From positions 124,001 to 188,000 of the forward strand of contig NZ_BBXG01000004.1 in NCBI RefSeq assembly GCF_001570605.1: DNA of 64,000 bases, given 5' to 3'. The DNA is from Herbidospora cretacea (GTDB lineage: Bacteria; Actinomycetota; Actinomycetes; Streptosporangiales; Streptosporangiaceae). The notes beneath the pieces were generated by a model. That model worked only from the letters and a program-made list of their open reading frames with translations. It did no database searches and was not told where the DNA came from. Positions within the stretch are counted from its first letter, which is position 1; each line of letters begins with the position of its first letter. Below are positions 8,927 to 16,879 of the stretch, in pieces. A program made the translations under genes and the position numbers.

Positions 8927-10225
8927 ATGCTGGTTATCAACGTGGTCGGGCTCACGCCCCGGCTGCTCGCCCATATGCCCAACGTGTCGAAACTGGGCAA
9001 CGCCGCCGCTCTCACGCCGGTGCTGCCCGCGGTGACCTGCTCGGTGCAGGCCTCCATCGTGACCGGCGCGATGCCCCGCGACCACGGCATCGTCGGCAAC
9101 GGCTGGTACTTCCGCGACCTCGGCGAGGTCTTCCTGTGGCGCCAGCACAACGCCCTCATCCAGGGCGAGCAGATCTGGGACGTCACCCGAGACCTGAAGA
9201 CCGCCAACATCTGCTGGTGGTACGCCATGGGCACCGACTCCGACTTCGTGGTGACCCCCCGCCCGATCTACCACGCCGACGGCGCCAAGTCGCCCGACGC
9301 CTACGTCCGCCCCCCGGAGTGGCACGACCGGCTCACCGGTTCGCTCGGCGAGTTCCCCCTGTTCACCTACTGGGGCCCGAACGCCGGCATCACCTCGTCG
9401 AACTGGATCGTGGGCGCCACCCGCAAGATCATCAACGAGGAGCGGCCCGACCTCACGATGGTCTACATCCCGCACCTCGACTACGACCTCCAGCGCTTCG
9501 GCCCCGACTCCCCGCAGGCGATCGCCGCCGCCAAGGCCGTCGACACGGCCCTGGTCCCGCTGCTCGACGAGAACCCGGTGATCCTCTCCGAGTACGGCAT
9601 CACCAACGCCTCCAAGGCCGTCGACATCAACCGCGCCCTGCGCCGCGAGGGCCTCCTGGAGGTCTACACCCAGGTCGGCATGGAGTATCTCGACCCGTGG
9701 ACCAGCCGTGCCTTCGCGGTGTCGGACCACCAGATCTCCCACGTCTACGTCCGCGACTCCGCCGACATCCCGCGCGTCCGCGACCTGATCGCGGGCCTCG
9801 ACGGCGTCGACGAGGTCCTCGACCAGGCCGGCAAGGAGAAGTACGGCCTCGACCACGAACGCGCCGGGGAACTGGTCGCCGTGGCCGAGCCCGACGCCTG
9901 GTTCACCTACTACTACTGGCTCGACGACGACCGCGCCCCCGACTTCGCGAAGCTGGTCGAGATCCACCGCAAGCCCGGCTACGACCCCGCCGAGCTCTTC
10001 ATGACCAGCAAGGCGATCGCCGCCAAGGCGCTGCTGCGCAAGAAGATGGGCTTCCGGTACGAGATGTCGGTCGTCCCCCTCGACCCCAAGCAGGTCAGCG
10101 GCAGCCACGGCCGCCTCCCCGACTCGCCCGAGGACGGCCCGGTCCTCATCGGCCCGTGGGACGGCGAGAGCTACCACGCCACCGACGTGAAGGACCTGCT
10201 GCTCAAGGAGCTGCGCCGGAGCTGA
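8927..10225 (+). CDS. Alkaline-phosphatase-superfamily (nucleotide pyrophosphatase-like) protein of ebo type
   Basis: A 432-residue member of the type I phosphodiesterase/nucleotide pyrophosphatase fold. The nucleophile region is PAVTCSVQASIVTG, followed by PRDHGIVGNGWYFRD and a PHLDYDLQRFGPD segment. Three canonical metal-ligand positions look changed. The N-terminal Asp of VVDG-type motifs is replaced in MLVINVVGLTP. The usual S-D-H-G motif reads LSEYGI. The late His motif SGSHGRLP is kept. I recall related actinobacterial proteins with the same SEYG, so this may be a family trait rather than decay. It starts four bases after the TIM-barrel gene and is the last gene of the unit. Substrate unknown; true hydrolase activity is uncertain. 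Confidence 0.8.
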   Translation: MLVINVVGLTPRLLAHMPNVSKLGNAAALTPVLPAVTCSVQASIVTGAMPRDHGIVGNGWYFRDLGEVFLWRQHNALIQGEQIWDVTRDLKTANICWWYAMGTDSDFVVTPRPIYHADGAKSPDAYVRPPEWHDRLTGSLGEFPLFTYWGPNAGITSSNWIVGATRKIINEERPDLTMVYIPHLDYDLQRFGPDSPQAIAAAKAVDTALVPLLDENPVILSEYGITNASKAVDINRALRREGLLEVYTQVGMEYLDPWTSRAFAVSDHQISHVYVRDSADIPRVRDLIAGLDGVDEVLDQAGKEKYGLDHERAGELVAVAEPDAWFTYYYWLDDDRAPDFAKLVEIHRKPGYDPAELFMTSKAIAAKALLRKKMGFRYEMSVVPLDPKQVSGSHGRLPDSPEDGPVLIGPWDGESYHATDVKDLLLKELRRS

Positions 10226-10243
10226 CGCCGCTGAGCGGTCGTG

Positions 10244-10927
10244 CTAGGGGTGCGCGCCGGGAGTGATCAGCCCGGTCTCGTAGGCCAGCACGACCGCCTG
10301 CACCCGGTCGCGCAGCCCCAGCTTGGTCAGCACGTTGCCCACGTGGGTCTTCACCGTCGTCTCGCTGACCACCAGCTCGCGGGCGATCTCGGCGTTCGAC
10401 AGGCCCTTGGCGATGAGCTTGAGGACCTCCAGCTCGCGCTCGGTCAGCCGGGCCAGCCGTGTCGGCGACGACTGCTGCTGGGCCGAGGGCAGCCGGCTGG
10501 CGAACTTGTCGAGCAGCCGCCGCGTCACGCTCGGCGCCACGATCGCGTCGCCGGCCGCCACGACCCGGATCGCCTGGAGCAGCTCGGCCGGCGGCACGTC
10601 CTTCAGCAGGAACCCGCTCGCCCCCGCCCGCAGCGCCTCCACGATGTACTCGTCGAGGTCGAAGGTGGTCAGCACCAGCACCCGGGGCACGTGGGCCGAG
10701 GCCGGGGCGTCGCGCACGATCCGCCGGGTCGCCTCGATGCCGTCCATCCCGGGCATCCGGATGTCCATGAGCACCACGTCGGGCAGCAGCGCCCGCGACT
10801 GGTCCATGGCGGTCGACCCGTCACCGGCCTCGCCCACCACGGTCACGTCGGTCTCGGCCTCCAGGATGAACCTGAACCCCGTGCGCAGCAGCGGCTGGTC
10901 GTCGACCAACAACACCCTGATAGGCAT
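10244..10927 (-). CDS. NarL/LuxR-family response regulator
   Basis: Two-domain cytosolic transcription regulator. The receiver domain spans residues 1-120, with acidic pair D9-D10, phospho-acceptor D55 in VLMDIRMPG, a Thr in VLTTFD and a Lys in FLLKDV. The C-terminal LuxR helix-turn-helix (about 155-215) reads RLTERELEVLKLIAKGLSNAEIARELVVSETTVKTHVGNVLTKL. 227 residues. The ATG directly follows the stop of the kinase gene upstream (TAAATG), so the pair is cotranscribed and probably coupled. Target genes cannot be told from sequence. Confidence 0.95.
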   Translation of the reverse strand: MPIRVLLVDDQPLLRTGFRFILEAETDVTVVGEAGDGSTAMDQSRALLPDVVLMDIRMPGMDGIEATRRIVRDAPASAHVPRVLVLTTFDLDEYIVEALRAGASGFLLKDVPPAELLQAIRVVAAGDAIVAPSVTRRLLDKFASRLPSAQQQSSPTRLARLTERELEVLKLIAKGLSNAEIARELVVSETTVKTHVGNVLTKLGLRDRVQAVVLAYETGLITPGAHP

Positions 10928-12112
10928 TTACCTGTCCTTGAGGGGGAAACGGGCCCGGACCTCGAATCCGCCCCCCGGACGCGGGCCGATCCGCAGAACT
11001 CCACCATAGAGGGCAACTCGCTCCTTGATGCCCACGAGACCGTGCCCCTTGCCGCCGTTCTCCCGTTTCAGGACCAGGCCCCGGCCGTCGTCCTCGACGT
11101 GCACCATCAGCTCGCTCGGCTCGTGGCGGACCGTCACCCACGCCCGCGCGGCCGGCCCGGCGTGCCGCAGGCTGTTGGTCAGCGCCTCCTGCACCAGCCG
11201 GTAGGCGGCCAGGTCGACGCCGGGAGGGAGCTGCCGCACCTCGCCCTCCAGCCAGAGCTGCGTGGTCAGCCCCGCTTCGCGCATCTGGTCGACGAGGCCG
11301 GGCAGGTCGTGCATCCCCGGCTGCGGCCCCCGCTCGGCGGGCCCGTCGGTCCGCAGCACGCCGACGATGCTGCGCATCTCGGCCATCGCCGTGCGCCCCA
11401 TCTCCTCGATGGAGACCAGCGCGTCGCGCGCCACCTGGGGGTCCTTCTCCAGCATCGTACGAGCGGCGGCGGCCTGCACCGTCATCACCGAGACGTGGTG
11501 GGCGACCACGTCGTGGAGCTCCCTGGCGATCCGCGACCGCTCCTCGGCCCTGGCCGCCCGGGTGTCGGCCTCGCGGGCCCGTTCGAGCCGGTCGGCCCGG
11601 TCGACGAGCTCCCCGAGATAAGCCCGCCGCAGCCGGATGGTCCGCCCGATCACCCACACCAGCGCCGTGACGACCACGATGATCGCGTGGTCGGTCCAGA
11701 CGAGCTGCTGGTTCCCCGGCAGCGCCCCCGCCAGGTAACCGGCCATGACCAGCACCGCCGCCAGCACGCTGAGCGCCAGCCCCCGCTGGGTGGCGACCGT
11801 GTAGAGCAGGACCATCGCCGCCAGGTCGCCCAGCCCCGCGCTGTAGTCGAGCACGTTCAGCACCACGACGGGCACCGTCGTCGCCGCCAGGATCAGGAAC
11901 GGCCACCGCCGCCGGAACACCAGCGGCAACGTGCAGCAGACGATCAGGACCAGACTGAACGCGTCGGCGGGCCGCTGGGGGAGAGCCGTCAGCCCTTCCC
12001 ACTCGACGGCCGTGTGAGGCCCCACGGACAGGGCGAAGAGCAGCGAGAACGCGGTCATCACGACCGCGAGCACTGAGTCGCTGATCAGCTGCCGCCGGGG
12101 GGAGGTGCGCAC
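10928..12112 (-). CDS. Membrane sensor histidine kinase, NarL-partner (HisKA_3) type
   Basis: Sensor partner of the adjacent response regulator. The N-terminal half has about six short hydrophobic spans (residues 10-155) with little extracellular sequence, suggesting sensing within the membrane. A coiled linker follows, then the HisKA_3 motif with phospho-acceptor H200 in RSRIARELHDVVAHHVSVM. The C-terminal ATPase domain has LVQEALTNSLRHA (N box), VEDDGRGL and KGHGLVGIKERV (G boxes). 394 residues. Start is a GTG without a visible ribosome site, so translation may be leaderless. Confidence 0.93.
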   Translation of the reverse strand: MRTSPRRQLISDSVLAVVMTAFSLLFALSVGPHTAVEWEGLTALPQRPADAFSLVLIVCCTLPLVFRRRWPFLILAATTVPVVVLNVLDYSAGLGDLAAMVLLYTVATQRGLALSVLAAVLVMAGYLAGALPGNQQLVWTDHAIIVVVTALVWVIGRTIRLRRAYLGELVDRADRLERAREADTRAARAEERSRIARELHDVVAHHVSVMTVQAAAARTMLEKDPQVARDALVSIEEMGRTAMAEMRSIVGVLRTDGPAERGPQPGMHDLPGLVDQMREAGLTTQLWLEGEVRQLPPGVDLAAYRLVQEALTNSLRHAGPAARAWVTVRHEPSELMVHVEDDGRGLVLKRENGGKGHGLVGIKERVALYGGVLRIGPRPGGGFEVRARFPLKDR

Positions 12113-12225
12113 GCAATCAATTTAGGCGGCCTCCGGCCTGCGGGCCTCATCCCTAGGAACGAGCCGCCCGCGGCCCCGGCGGGTACGGTAATAAGATCGT
12201 TTTCGAGTGGGGGGCAGGTTCGGTC

Positions 12226-12606
12226 ATGGCATGTCGTATCGGTGAGCTCGTCCTCAGTTGCCGCGACCCCGAGGCGCTGGCGAGGTTCTGGTGCGAGGTC
12301 CTCGACTTCGTCGTGCTCGACCGCGAGGACGACGGCTCGCTGGAGATCGGGTCGCGCGAGGGCTTCGGCGGGCCGCAGCCGACCATCATCCTCAGCAGGC
12401 GCGACCGGCCCGAGGAGGGCAAGTCCCGGCTGCACATCGACCTCAACCCCACCGACCGCGACCAGGACGCCGAGCTCGAACGCCTGCTGAAGCTCGGTGC
12501 GCGCCCCGCCGACATCGGCCAGACGGGGCAGGAGCAGTGGCACGTGCTCCAGGACCCGGAGGGCAACGAGTTCTGCCTGCTCAGGCGCCGTCTCGACCCG
12601 CTCTGA
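12226..12606 (+). CDS. VOC-superfamily (glyoxalase/bleomycin-resistance-like) protein
   Basis: A 126-residue cytosolic protein with two beta-alpha-beta-beta-beta modules of the vicinal oxygen chelate fold: CRIGELVLSCRDPEALARFWCEVLDFVVLD at the start and WHVLQDPEGNEFCLLRR at the end. The metal-type ligands of VOC enzymes are not all obvious: a His in SRLHIDLNP, His in EQWHVL and Glu in GNEFCL are candidates. The substrate is unknown; the family includes dioxygenases, isomerases and drug-binding proteins. A -10-like TAAGAT lies at 12192-12197. It is convergent with the nuclease gene at 12623. Confidence 0.85.
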   Translation: MACRIGELVLSCRDPEALARFWCEVLDFVVLDREDDGSLEIGSREGFGGPQPTIILSRRDRPEEGKSRLHIDLNPTDRDQDAELERLLKLGARPADIGQTGQEQWHVLQDPEGNEFCLLRRRLDPL

Positions 12607-12622
12607 CGCCGGGGGTGCCGTT

Positions 12623-13486
12623 TCAGAGCTCGTCGGTCGCGGCCCTGGCCGGCAGGCGGCGCGTCGGCCGGGGGCGCTGCTCCGGGACGGGCGGGGGAGT
12701 GCCCCCGAACTCCGGGCACAGCGCCTGGTGGTCGCACCAGCCGCACAGCCGTGAGGGCCGGTGGTGCCACTCGCGCGTGGTCAGCGACCGCTCGATCGCC
12801 TGCCACAGCGCCTCGACCTTGCGTTCGGTCGCGCGCAGGTCGGCCTCGTCGGGCTGGTAGCGGAGCACCTCGCCGCCGCCGCCCAGGTACATGAGCTGGA
12901 GCAGCCGGGGGATCTCGCCACGCTGCCGCCACAGCACCAGCGCGTAGAACTTCATCTGGAACAGCGCCTTGGCCTCGAAATGCGGCCCCGGCGCGGCGCC
13001 CGTCTTGTAGTCGACCACCCGGATCTCCCCGGTCGGCGCGACGTCGAGACGGTCGACGTAACCCCGCAGCATCAGCCCGCTGTCGAGCACCGCCTCGACA
13101 TAGAGCTCCCGCTCGGCCGGTTCGAGCACCGTCGGGTCTTCGAGCGTGAAGTAGCGGTCGACCATGCCCCGCGCCTGCTCCAGCCACTCGTCGCGTTCGG
13201 CGTCGGTCGCGAACAGGCCCTGGTAGGCGGGCTCCTCCTCCAGCAGCCGCAGCCACTGCGGCTCCAGCAGCTCACGCGCCGCCGCGGCGGTGCGCGCCCC
13301 GGACGGCAGGTCGTAGAGGCGTTCGAGCACGGCGTGGACGAGCGTGCCCCGGACGGCCGCCGCCGAGGGCTTCTCGGGAAGCTGGTCGATCACCCTGAAC
13401 CGGTAGAGCAACGGGCAGGTCATGAAGTCACCGGCACGGGAGGGGGACAGAGCGCCGATGACGGCGCGCTCCTCGGTCAGGGTCAT
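12623..13486 (-). CDS. RecB-family (PD-(D/E)XK) exonuclease with probable Fe-S cluster
   Basis: Cas4/RecB-type nuclease of 287 residues. Visible motifs: SPSRAGDFMTCPLLYRFRVID at the start, GTLVHAVLERLY, the catalytic GYVDRLD ... EIRVVDYKTGAAPG and a QMKFYALVLWR helix. One Cys near residue 22 plus the C-terminal CGWCDHQALC give the four-Cys pattern of Fe-S nucleases of this group. It probably acts in DNA repair. Start chosen at 13486; an in-frame ATG at 13504 is equally possible. The C-terminal tail is basic and Pro-rich. It is divergent from the site-2 protease gene. Confidence 0.9.
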   Translation of the reverse strand: MTLTEERAVIGALSPSRAGDFMTCPLLYRFRVIDQLPEKPSAAAVRGTLVHAVLERLYDLPSGARTAAAARELLEPQWLRLLEEEPAYQGLFATDAERDEWLEQARGMVDRYFTLEDPTVLEPAERELYVEAVLDSGLMLRGYVDRLDVAPTGEIRVVDYKTGAAPGPHFEAKALFQMKFYALVLWRQRGEIPRLLQLMYLGGGGEVLRYQPDEADLRATERKVEALWQAIERSLTTREWHHRPSRLCGWCDHQALCPEFGGTPPPVPEQRPRPTRRLPARAATDEL

Positions 13487-13582
13487 GCCCAGACCATAGG
13501 CCATTCCCCCGACAGTTCCGGGGCCGAGCGTCCTTTCCGGAGCCGCGTAGGATCCATGCCAAGGAAGGGAAACCAGACCACT

Positions 13583-14701
13583 ATGAGCACACCGTCCCCG
13601 GGCCTGCGGATGGGCCGCCCGTTCGGGATCCCGGTCTACGTGTCGCCGACATGGCTGATCGTCGCCGCGTTCATCACGATCACCTACGAACCGATCGCCG
13701 CTGGACGGCTCCCGGAACTCTCGCCGTGGGTCCATTACTCAGTAGCCCTGTTCTTCGCGGTGCTGCTCTACCTCTCGGTGCTCCTCCACGAGCTGGCCCA
13801 CTGCGTGGTCGCCAAGGCCTACGGCCTGCCCGTCAAGCGCATCACCCTCTATCTGCTGGGCGGCGTCTCGGAGATCGAGAAGGAGCCCGACACCCCCGGC
13901 AAGGAGTTCCTCGTCTCCTTCGCCGGCCCGGTCGTGTCGCTCGGGCTGGCCGGCGTCTTCTTCGGCCTCGCGCAGGTCGTCGACCCCAACACGATCCCCG
14001 GCGTGCTGCTGGACATCCTCTGGCTGTCCAACCTGATCGTGGGCGCGTTCAACCTGCTGCCCGGGCTGCCGCTCGACGGCGGGCGCATGCTCAGGGCCGG
14101 TGTGTGGAAGGTCACCCGCAGCCCCAACACCGGCACCGTCGCCGCCGCCTGGATCGGGCGAGGCGTCGCCGTGGTCCTGGTGCTGTCGCAGATCGTGCTG
14201 CCGCTCATGGCCGGGCAGGAGCCCGACTTCACCTCCATCCTCTGGGCGATGATCCTGGCCTCCTTCATCTGGATCGGCGCCTCGCAGTCGCTGCGCGTCG
14301 CCAAGGTCCGCTCCAAGCTGCCTCAGGTCAGGGCGCGGGCACTCGCCCGCCGGGCCCTTCCGGTGACCTCAGACGTGCCGCTGGCCGAGGCGCTGCGCCG
14401 GGCCCGCGAGAGCGGGGCCGGGGCGCTGATCATCGTCGACCACGAGGGCCGCCCGACGGCGATCGTCAACGAGGCCGCCGTCCACGCCACCCCCGAGCCG
14501 CGCCGCCCCTGGATCGACGTCGGGTCGCTGGCCCGCACCCTCGAACCGGCCCTGGTCCTGGGCGCCGACCTCGAGGGGGAGTCCCTGATCGACGCGATGC
14601 GCGACAACCCGGCCGGTGAATATCTGCTCGTCGAACGGGGCGGCGAAATCTACGGCGTACTCGCCACAGCCGACGTCAACCGGGTCTTCACCGGCGTCTG
14701 A
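13583..14701 (+). CDS. Site-2 protease (M50) with C-terminal CBS-like region
   Basis: Intramembrane zinc metalloprotease of the SpoIVFB/Rip3-like group, 372 residues. Zinc site HELAH (H69, E70, H73) in YLSVLLHELAHCVVAK and the second motif NLLPGLPLDGGRML (D165), both inside membrane segments. After about six spans the C-terminal part (residue 250 on) resembles a CBS-type regulatory pair: VPLAEALRRARESGAGALIIVDHEGRPTAI and GEYLLVERGGEIYGVLATADVNR. CBS domains usually bind adenine nucleotides. Likely role: release of membrane-tethered regulators. The ATG at 13583 follows AAGGAAGGGA at long spacing; an in-frame ATG upstream is an alternative. Confidence 0.92.
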   Translation: MSTPSPGLRMGRPFGIPVYVSPTWLIVAAFITITYEPIAAGRLPELSPWVHYSVALFFAVLLYLSVLLHELAHCVVAKAYGLPVKRITLYLLGGVSEIEKEPDTPGKEFLVSFAGPVVSLGLAGVFFGLAQVVDPNTIPGVLLDILWLSNLIVGAFNLLPGLPLDGGRMLRAGVWKVTRSPNTGTVAAAWIGRGVAVVLVLSQIVLPLMAGQEPDFTSILWAMILASFIWIGASQSLRVAKVRSKLPQVRARALARRALPVTSDVPLAEALRRARESGAGALIIVDHEGRPTAIVNEAAVHATPEPRRPWIDVGSLARTLEPALVLGADLEGESLIDAMRDNPAGEYLLVERGGEIYGVLATADVNRVFTGV

Positions 14702-14801
14702 CCAAGATCGGTATGAATGGCCCCCACTCGTCATCTGGCTCGCGCACCACTAATGTTCTGGTCAAACGATCAGAAGTTAGGTATGGCCGGAGGAGAGTTC
14801 T

Positions 14802-16181
14802 GTGACGGAGCAGGGCGCGGGGGTGGTCCGTCCGCTTCCGGGTGACGGTGTGGTCGCTCACCTGAACGGGCTGGCGCTGGTATGCGGGCCGGGCTCGGCG
14901 CAGGTTGAGGAGTTGCTCGACGCGGTGCGGGAGACCGCGGAGAACGGCGGCGACGGACGGACCCTGGTCCGTAAGGTCGCCCAGGTTCTGGCGCGCTCCA
15001 TGAGCGACGACCCGCCGACGATCGCGGTCGCCGGTCCGGCCGGCGGCGGGGTGGCGGTGCTGGTCTCGGGCGCGGCCTCGGCCCACCTGTTCGGCGCCCC
15101 CGACGGCGACTTCGTGGTGTCCGGCTCAGACGCCCTGACCTGGGCCGACCGGCTCGTAGGCGGCCCGGTGGGCCGGGTCGAACTGCGGCTGCCCGGCTCC
15201 GGCGCGTCCAGCCCCTACTCCCGCCTCGACGGCGGCGTGGTCGCGGGCGGCGGCGCCGAGATCGACTACACGGCGACCGGTCACACGGTCCACCGGCCCC
15301 ATCCGATCCCGCAGCCCTCCCCGCCGCCCCAGCCGGGTCACCCCTACGCCTCGCAGCCCTCGGGCCCGCAGCAGCCGATGATCCCCCACCAGCCGCCGCC
15401 CCCGCCGGGCCCGTCGCCGTACGGCCAGCCGTCCTACGACCCGCCGCCCTACGACCACCCGCCGATGGGCACCCCCATGCAGCCCCCGCCCCCGCCGGGC
15501 CCGGGGCCGTTCGGCCCGCCCCCCGGCCCGCCGATCGGGGCCCCGCCGCCCTACGACCCGCAGCCCCCGGCCCCCGAGCCGCTGCCGCCCCAGCGCGAGG
15601 AGCGCCGCCACGACAGCGGCCACTTCGAGCCCCAGCCGCAGCCCGACCTCCCGCCCGAGGACCCGAGCGACTCCACCCAGATGGACGCCGCCCCCGAGCG
15701 CCTCGGCCCCATGGTCCACGGCGTCGACTGCAAGAACGACCACTTCAACGACCCGCGCGCGCCCTACTGCGCGGTCTGCGGCGTGCCGCTGTCGACCCGC
15801 GACCTGGTCCCCTACAAGGGCCCCCGCCCCGCGCTCGGCGTCCTGCTGCTCGACGACGGCATGGCCCTGACCCTCGACAGCGACTACATCCTGGGCCGCG
15901 ACCCCGAGCGCGCCCCGGAGGTCCAGTCGGGCGACGCCCGCCCGGCCAGGGTGACCAGCCCCGACGGCTCGGTCTCCCGCCGCCACCTGCGGGTGACCCT
16001 GGAGAACTGGGACGTCAACCTGATCGACCTGGGCTCGGTCAACGGCACCCAGATCCAGCCGCCGGGCGACCCCAACTTCTACGACATCCCCCCGAACGAG
16101 TCGGTCACGATCATGCCCGGCACGACCGTCCGGGTGGGCGTCTCCCGCACGATGCGCTTCGAACCCCACCGCAACGCCTGA
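14802..16181 (+). CDS. FHA-domain protein with Pro-rich linker and Cys4 motif
   Basis: A 459-residue protein starting at GTG after a strong GGAGGAGAG ribosome site. The N-terminal part (1-140) has Ala/Gly/Val-rich strands with no recognised domain. A long Pro/Gly/Gln-rich disordered region (about 160-290) follows. Next comes a possible zinc ribbon, CKNDHFNDPRAPYCAVCG, of which three Cys are clear. A C-terminal FHA domain (about 345-455) contains LGRDPE, SRRHLRV and LGSVNGT, the conserved phospho-Thr-binding residues. Such proteins read Ser/Thr kinase output; a Ser/Thr kinase lies at 41920 in this window, but no link is shown. Confidence 0.88.
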   Translation: MTEQGAGVVRPLPGDGVVAHLNGLALVCGPGSAQVEELLDAVRETAENGGDGRTLVRKVAQVLARSMSDDPPTIAVAGPAGGGVAVLVSGAASAHLFGAPDGDFVVSGSDALTWADRLVGGPVGRVELRLPGSGASSPYSRLDGGVVAGGGAEIDYTATGHTVHRPHPIPQPSPPPQPGHPYASQPSGPQQPMIPHQPPPPPGPSPYGQPSYDPPPYDHPPMGTPMQPPPPPGPGPFGPPPGPPIGAPPPYDPQPPAPEPLPPQREERRHDSGHFEPQPQPDLPPEDPSDSTQMDAAPERLGPMVHGVDCKNDHFNDPRAPYCAVCGVPLSTRDLVPYKGPRPALGVLLLDDGMALTLDSDYILGRDPERAPEVQSGDARPARVTSPDGSVSRRHLRVTLENWDVNLIDLGSVNGTQIQPPGDPNFYDIPPNESVTIMPGTTVRVGVSRTMRFEPHRNA

Positions 16182-16187
16182 CCGCCC

Positions 16188-16226
16188 GGGAACCCGGCTC
16201 GTCGTCCCCACCGAGAGCCGGGTCCC
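16188..16226 (+). terminator. Hairpin after the FHA gene
   Basis: GGGAACCCGGCTC (16188-16200) pairs with GAGCCGGGTCCC (16215-16226), with one bulged base, seven bases after the FHA stop. GC-rich, no T-run. It separates the FHA gene from the convergent TetR gene. Confidence 0.6.
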
Positions 16227-16255
16227 GTCTTCCCCGTCACGTCGCCGAAGGCCGC

Positions 16256-16840
16256 TTAGGACAGCCGGAGGCGGTCCAGTTCCGCCAGCATGATCTGCTC
16301 GATCCGCGCCGCCCGGTCGGGGTGGAGCAGGCGGTGGAGGCTCAGCCCGTCCACCAGGGCCAGGAGCCGTTCCGCCGTGTCGTCGAGGCCCTCGCCCGTG
16401 ATCTCCCCGGCGTCGGCCGCGTTCTGGAGCAGGCTGCGGACCAGCAGGTGGAGGTCGTCCGCCTCCTCCCGCTGCACCCGCAGCAGCTCCGGTGAGGTCA
16501 GGCTGCGGGCCCAGAAGCCGATCTCCAGGCCCGTCTCCCTCTCCCGCTCCTCGTCCAGCGGCAGGTTGTCCAGCAGGACCTCGCGCAGCGCCGCCAGCCC
16601 CGTCAATCCGGTCAGCTTCTCCGCCAGGCGTTCGGTGATCCGCCGGTGGCTCGACCGGAGCGCCGACAGCAGGATCTCGTCCTTGTCGGCGAAGTAGTGG
16701 GTCAGGACGCCGTTGGAGTAGCCGGCCTCCTTGGCGATGGCCCGGGTGGTGGCGGCCTCGATGCCCGCGCGCAGGATGACGCGGCGGGCGGCGGCCACGA
16801 CCTCTTCCCTGCGTTCGTCATGGTTCACGATCTTCGGCAT
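16256..16840 (-). CDS. TetR-family transcriptional regulator
   Basis: A 194-residue regulator. The N-terminal helix-turn-helix reads VVAAARRVILRAGIEAATTRAIAKEAGYSNGVLTHYFADKDEIL (residues 14-57). The C-terminal ligand-binding domain (60-194) is helical, with a pattern (TGLEIGFWARSLTSPELLRVQREE) seen in BetI-like and related repressors. It is divergent from the PfkB kinase gene with only 39 bases between starts. A near-palindromic operator lies in that gap, so it most likely represses the kinase/aminotransferase operon and itself. On its own strand TAAAAT ends at 16847, placing a transcript start close to the ATG: probable leaderless mRNA. Confidence 0.92.
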   Translation of the reverse strand: MPKIVNHDERREEVVAAARRVILRAGIEAATTRAIAKEAGYSNGVLTHYFADKDEILLSALRSSHRRITERLAEKLTGLTGLAALREVLLDNLPLDEERERETGLEIGFWARSLTSPELLRVQREEADDLHLLVRSLLQNAADAGEITGEGLDDTAERLLALVDGLSLHRLLHPDRAARIEQIMLAELDRLRLS

Positions 16841-16841
16841 G

Positions 16842-16872
16842 TTGACATTTTAGTCGGACGCCCGTCTATCAT
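16842..16872 (+). promoter_or_regulatory. Promoter of the kinase/aminotransferase operon with embedded TetR operator
   Basis: TTGACA (16842-16847, perfect -35) and TATCAT (16867-16872, -10) with a 19-base spacer. The predicted start falls at about 16879-16880, the A of the kinase ATG, so the mRNA would be leaderless. TAGTCGGACGCCCGTCTA (16851-16868) is an 18-base near-palindrome (7 of 9 pairs match) lying between the -35 and -10. This is the expected place for the TetR repressor encoded on the other strand to block both promoters. Confidence 0.7.
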
Positions 16873-16879
16873 CCAGGCC

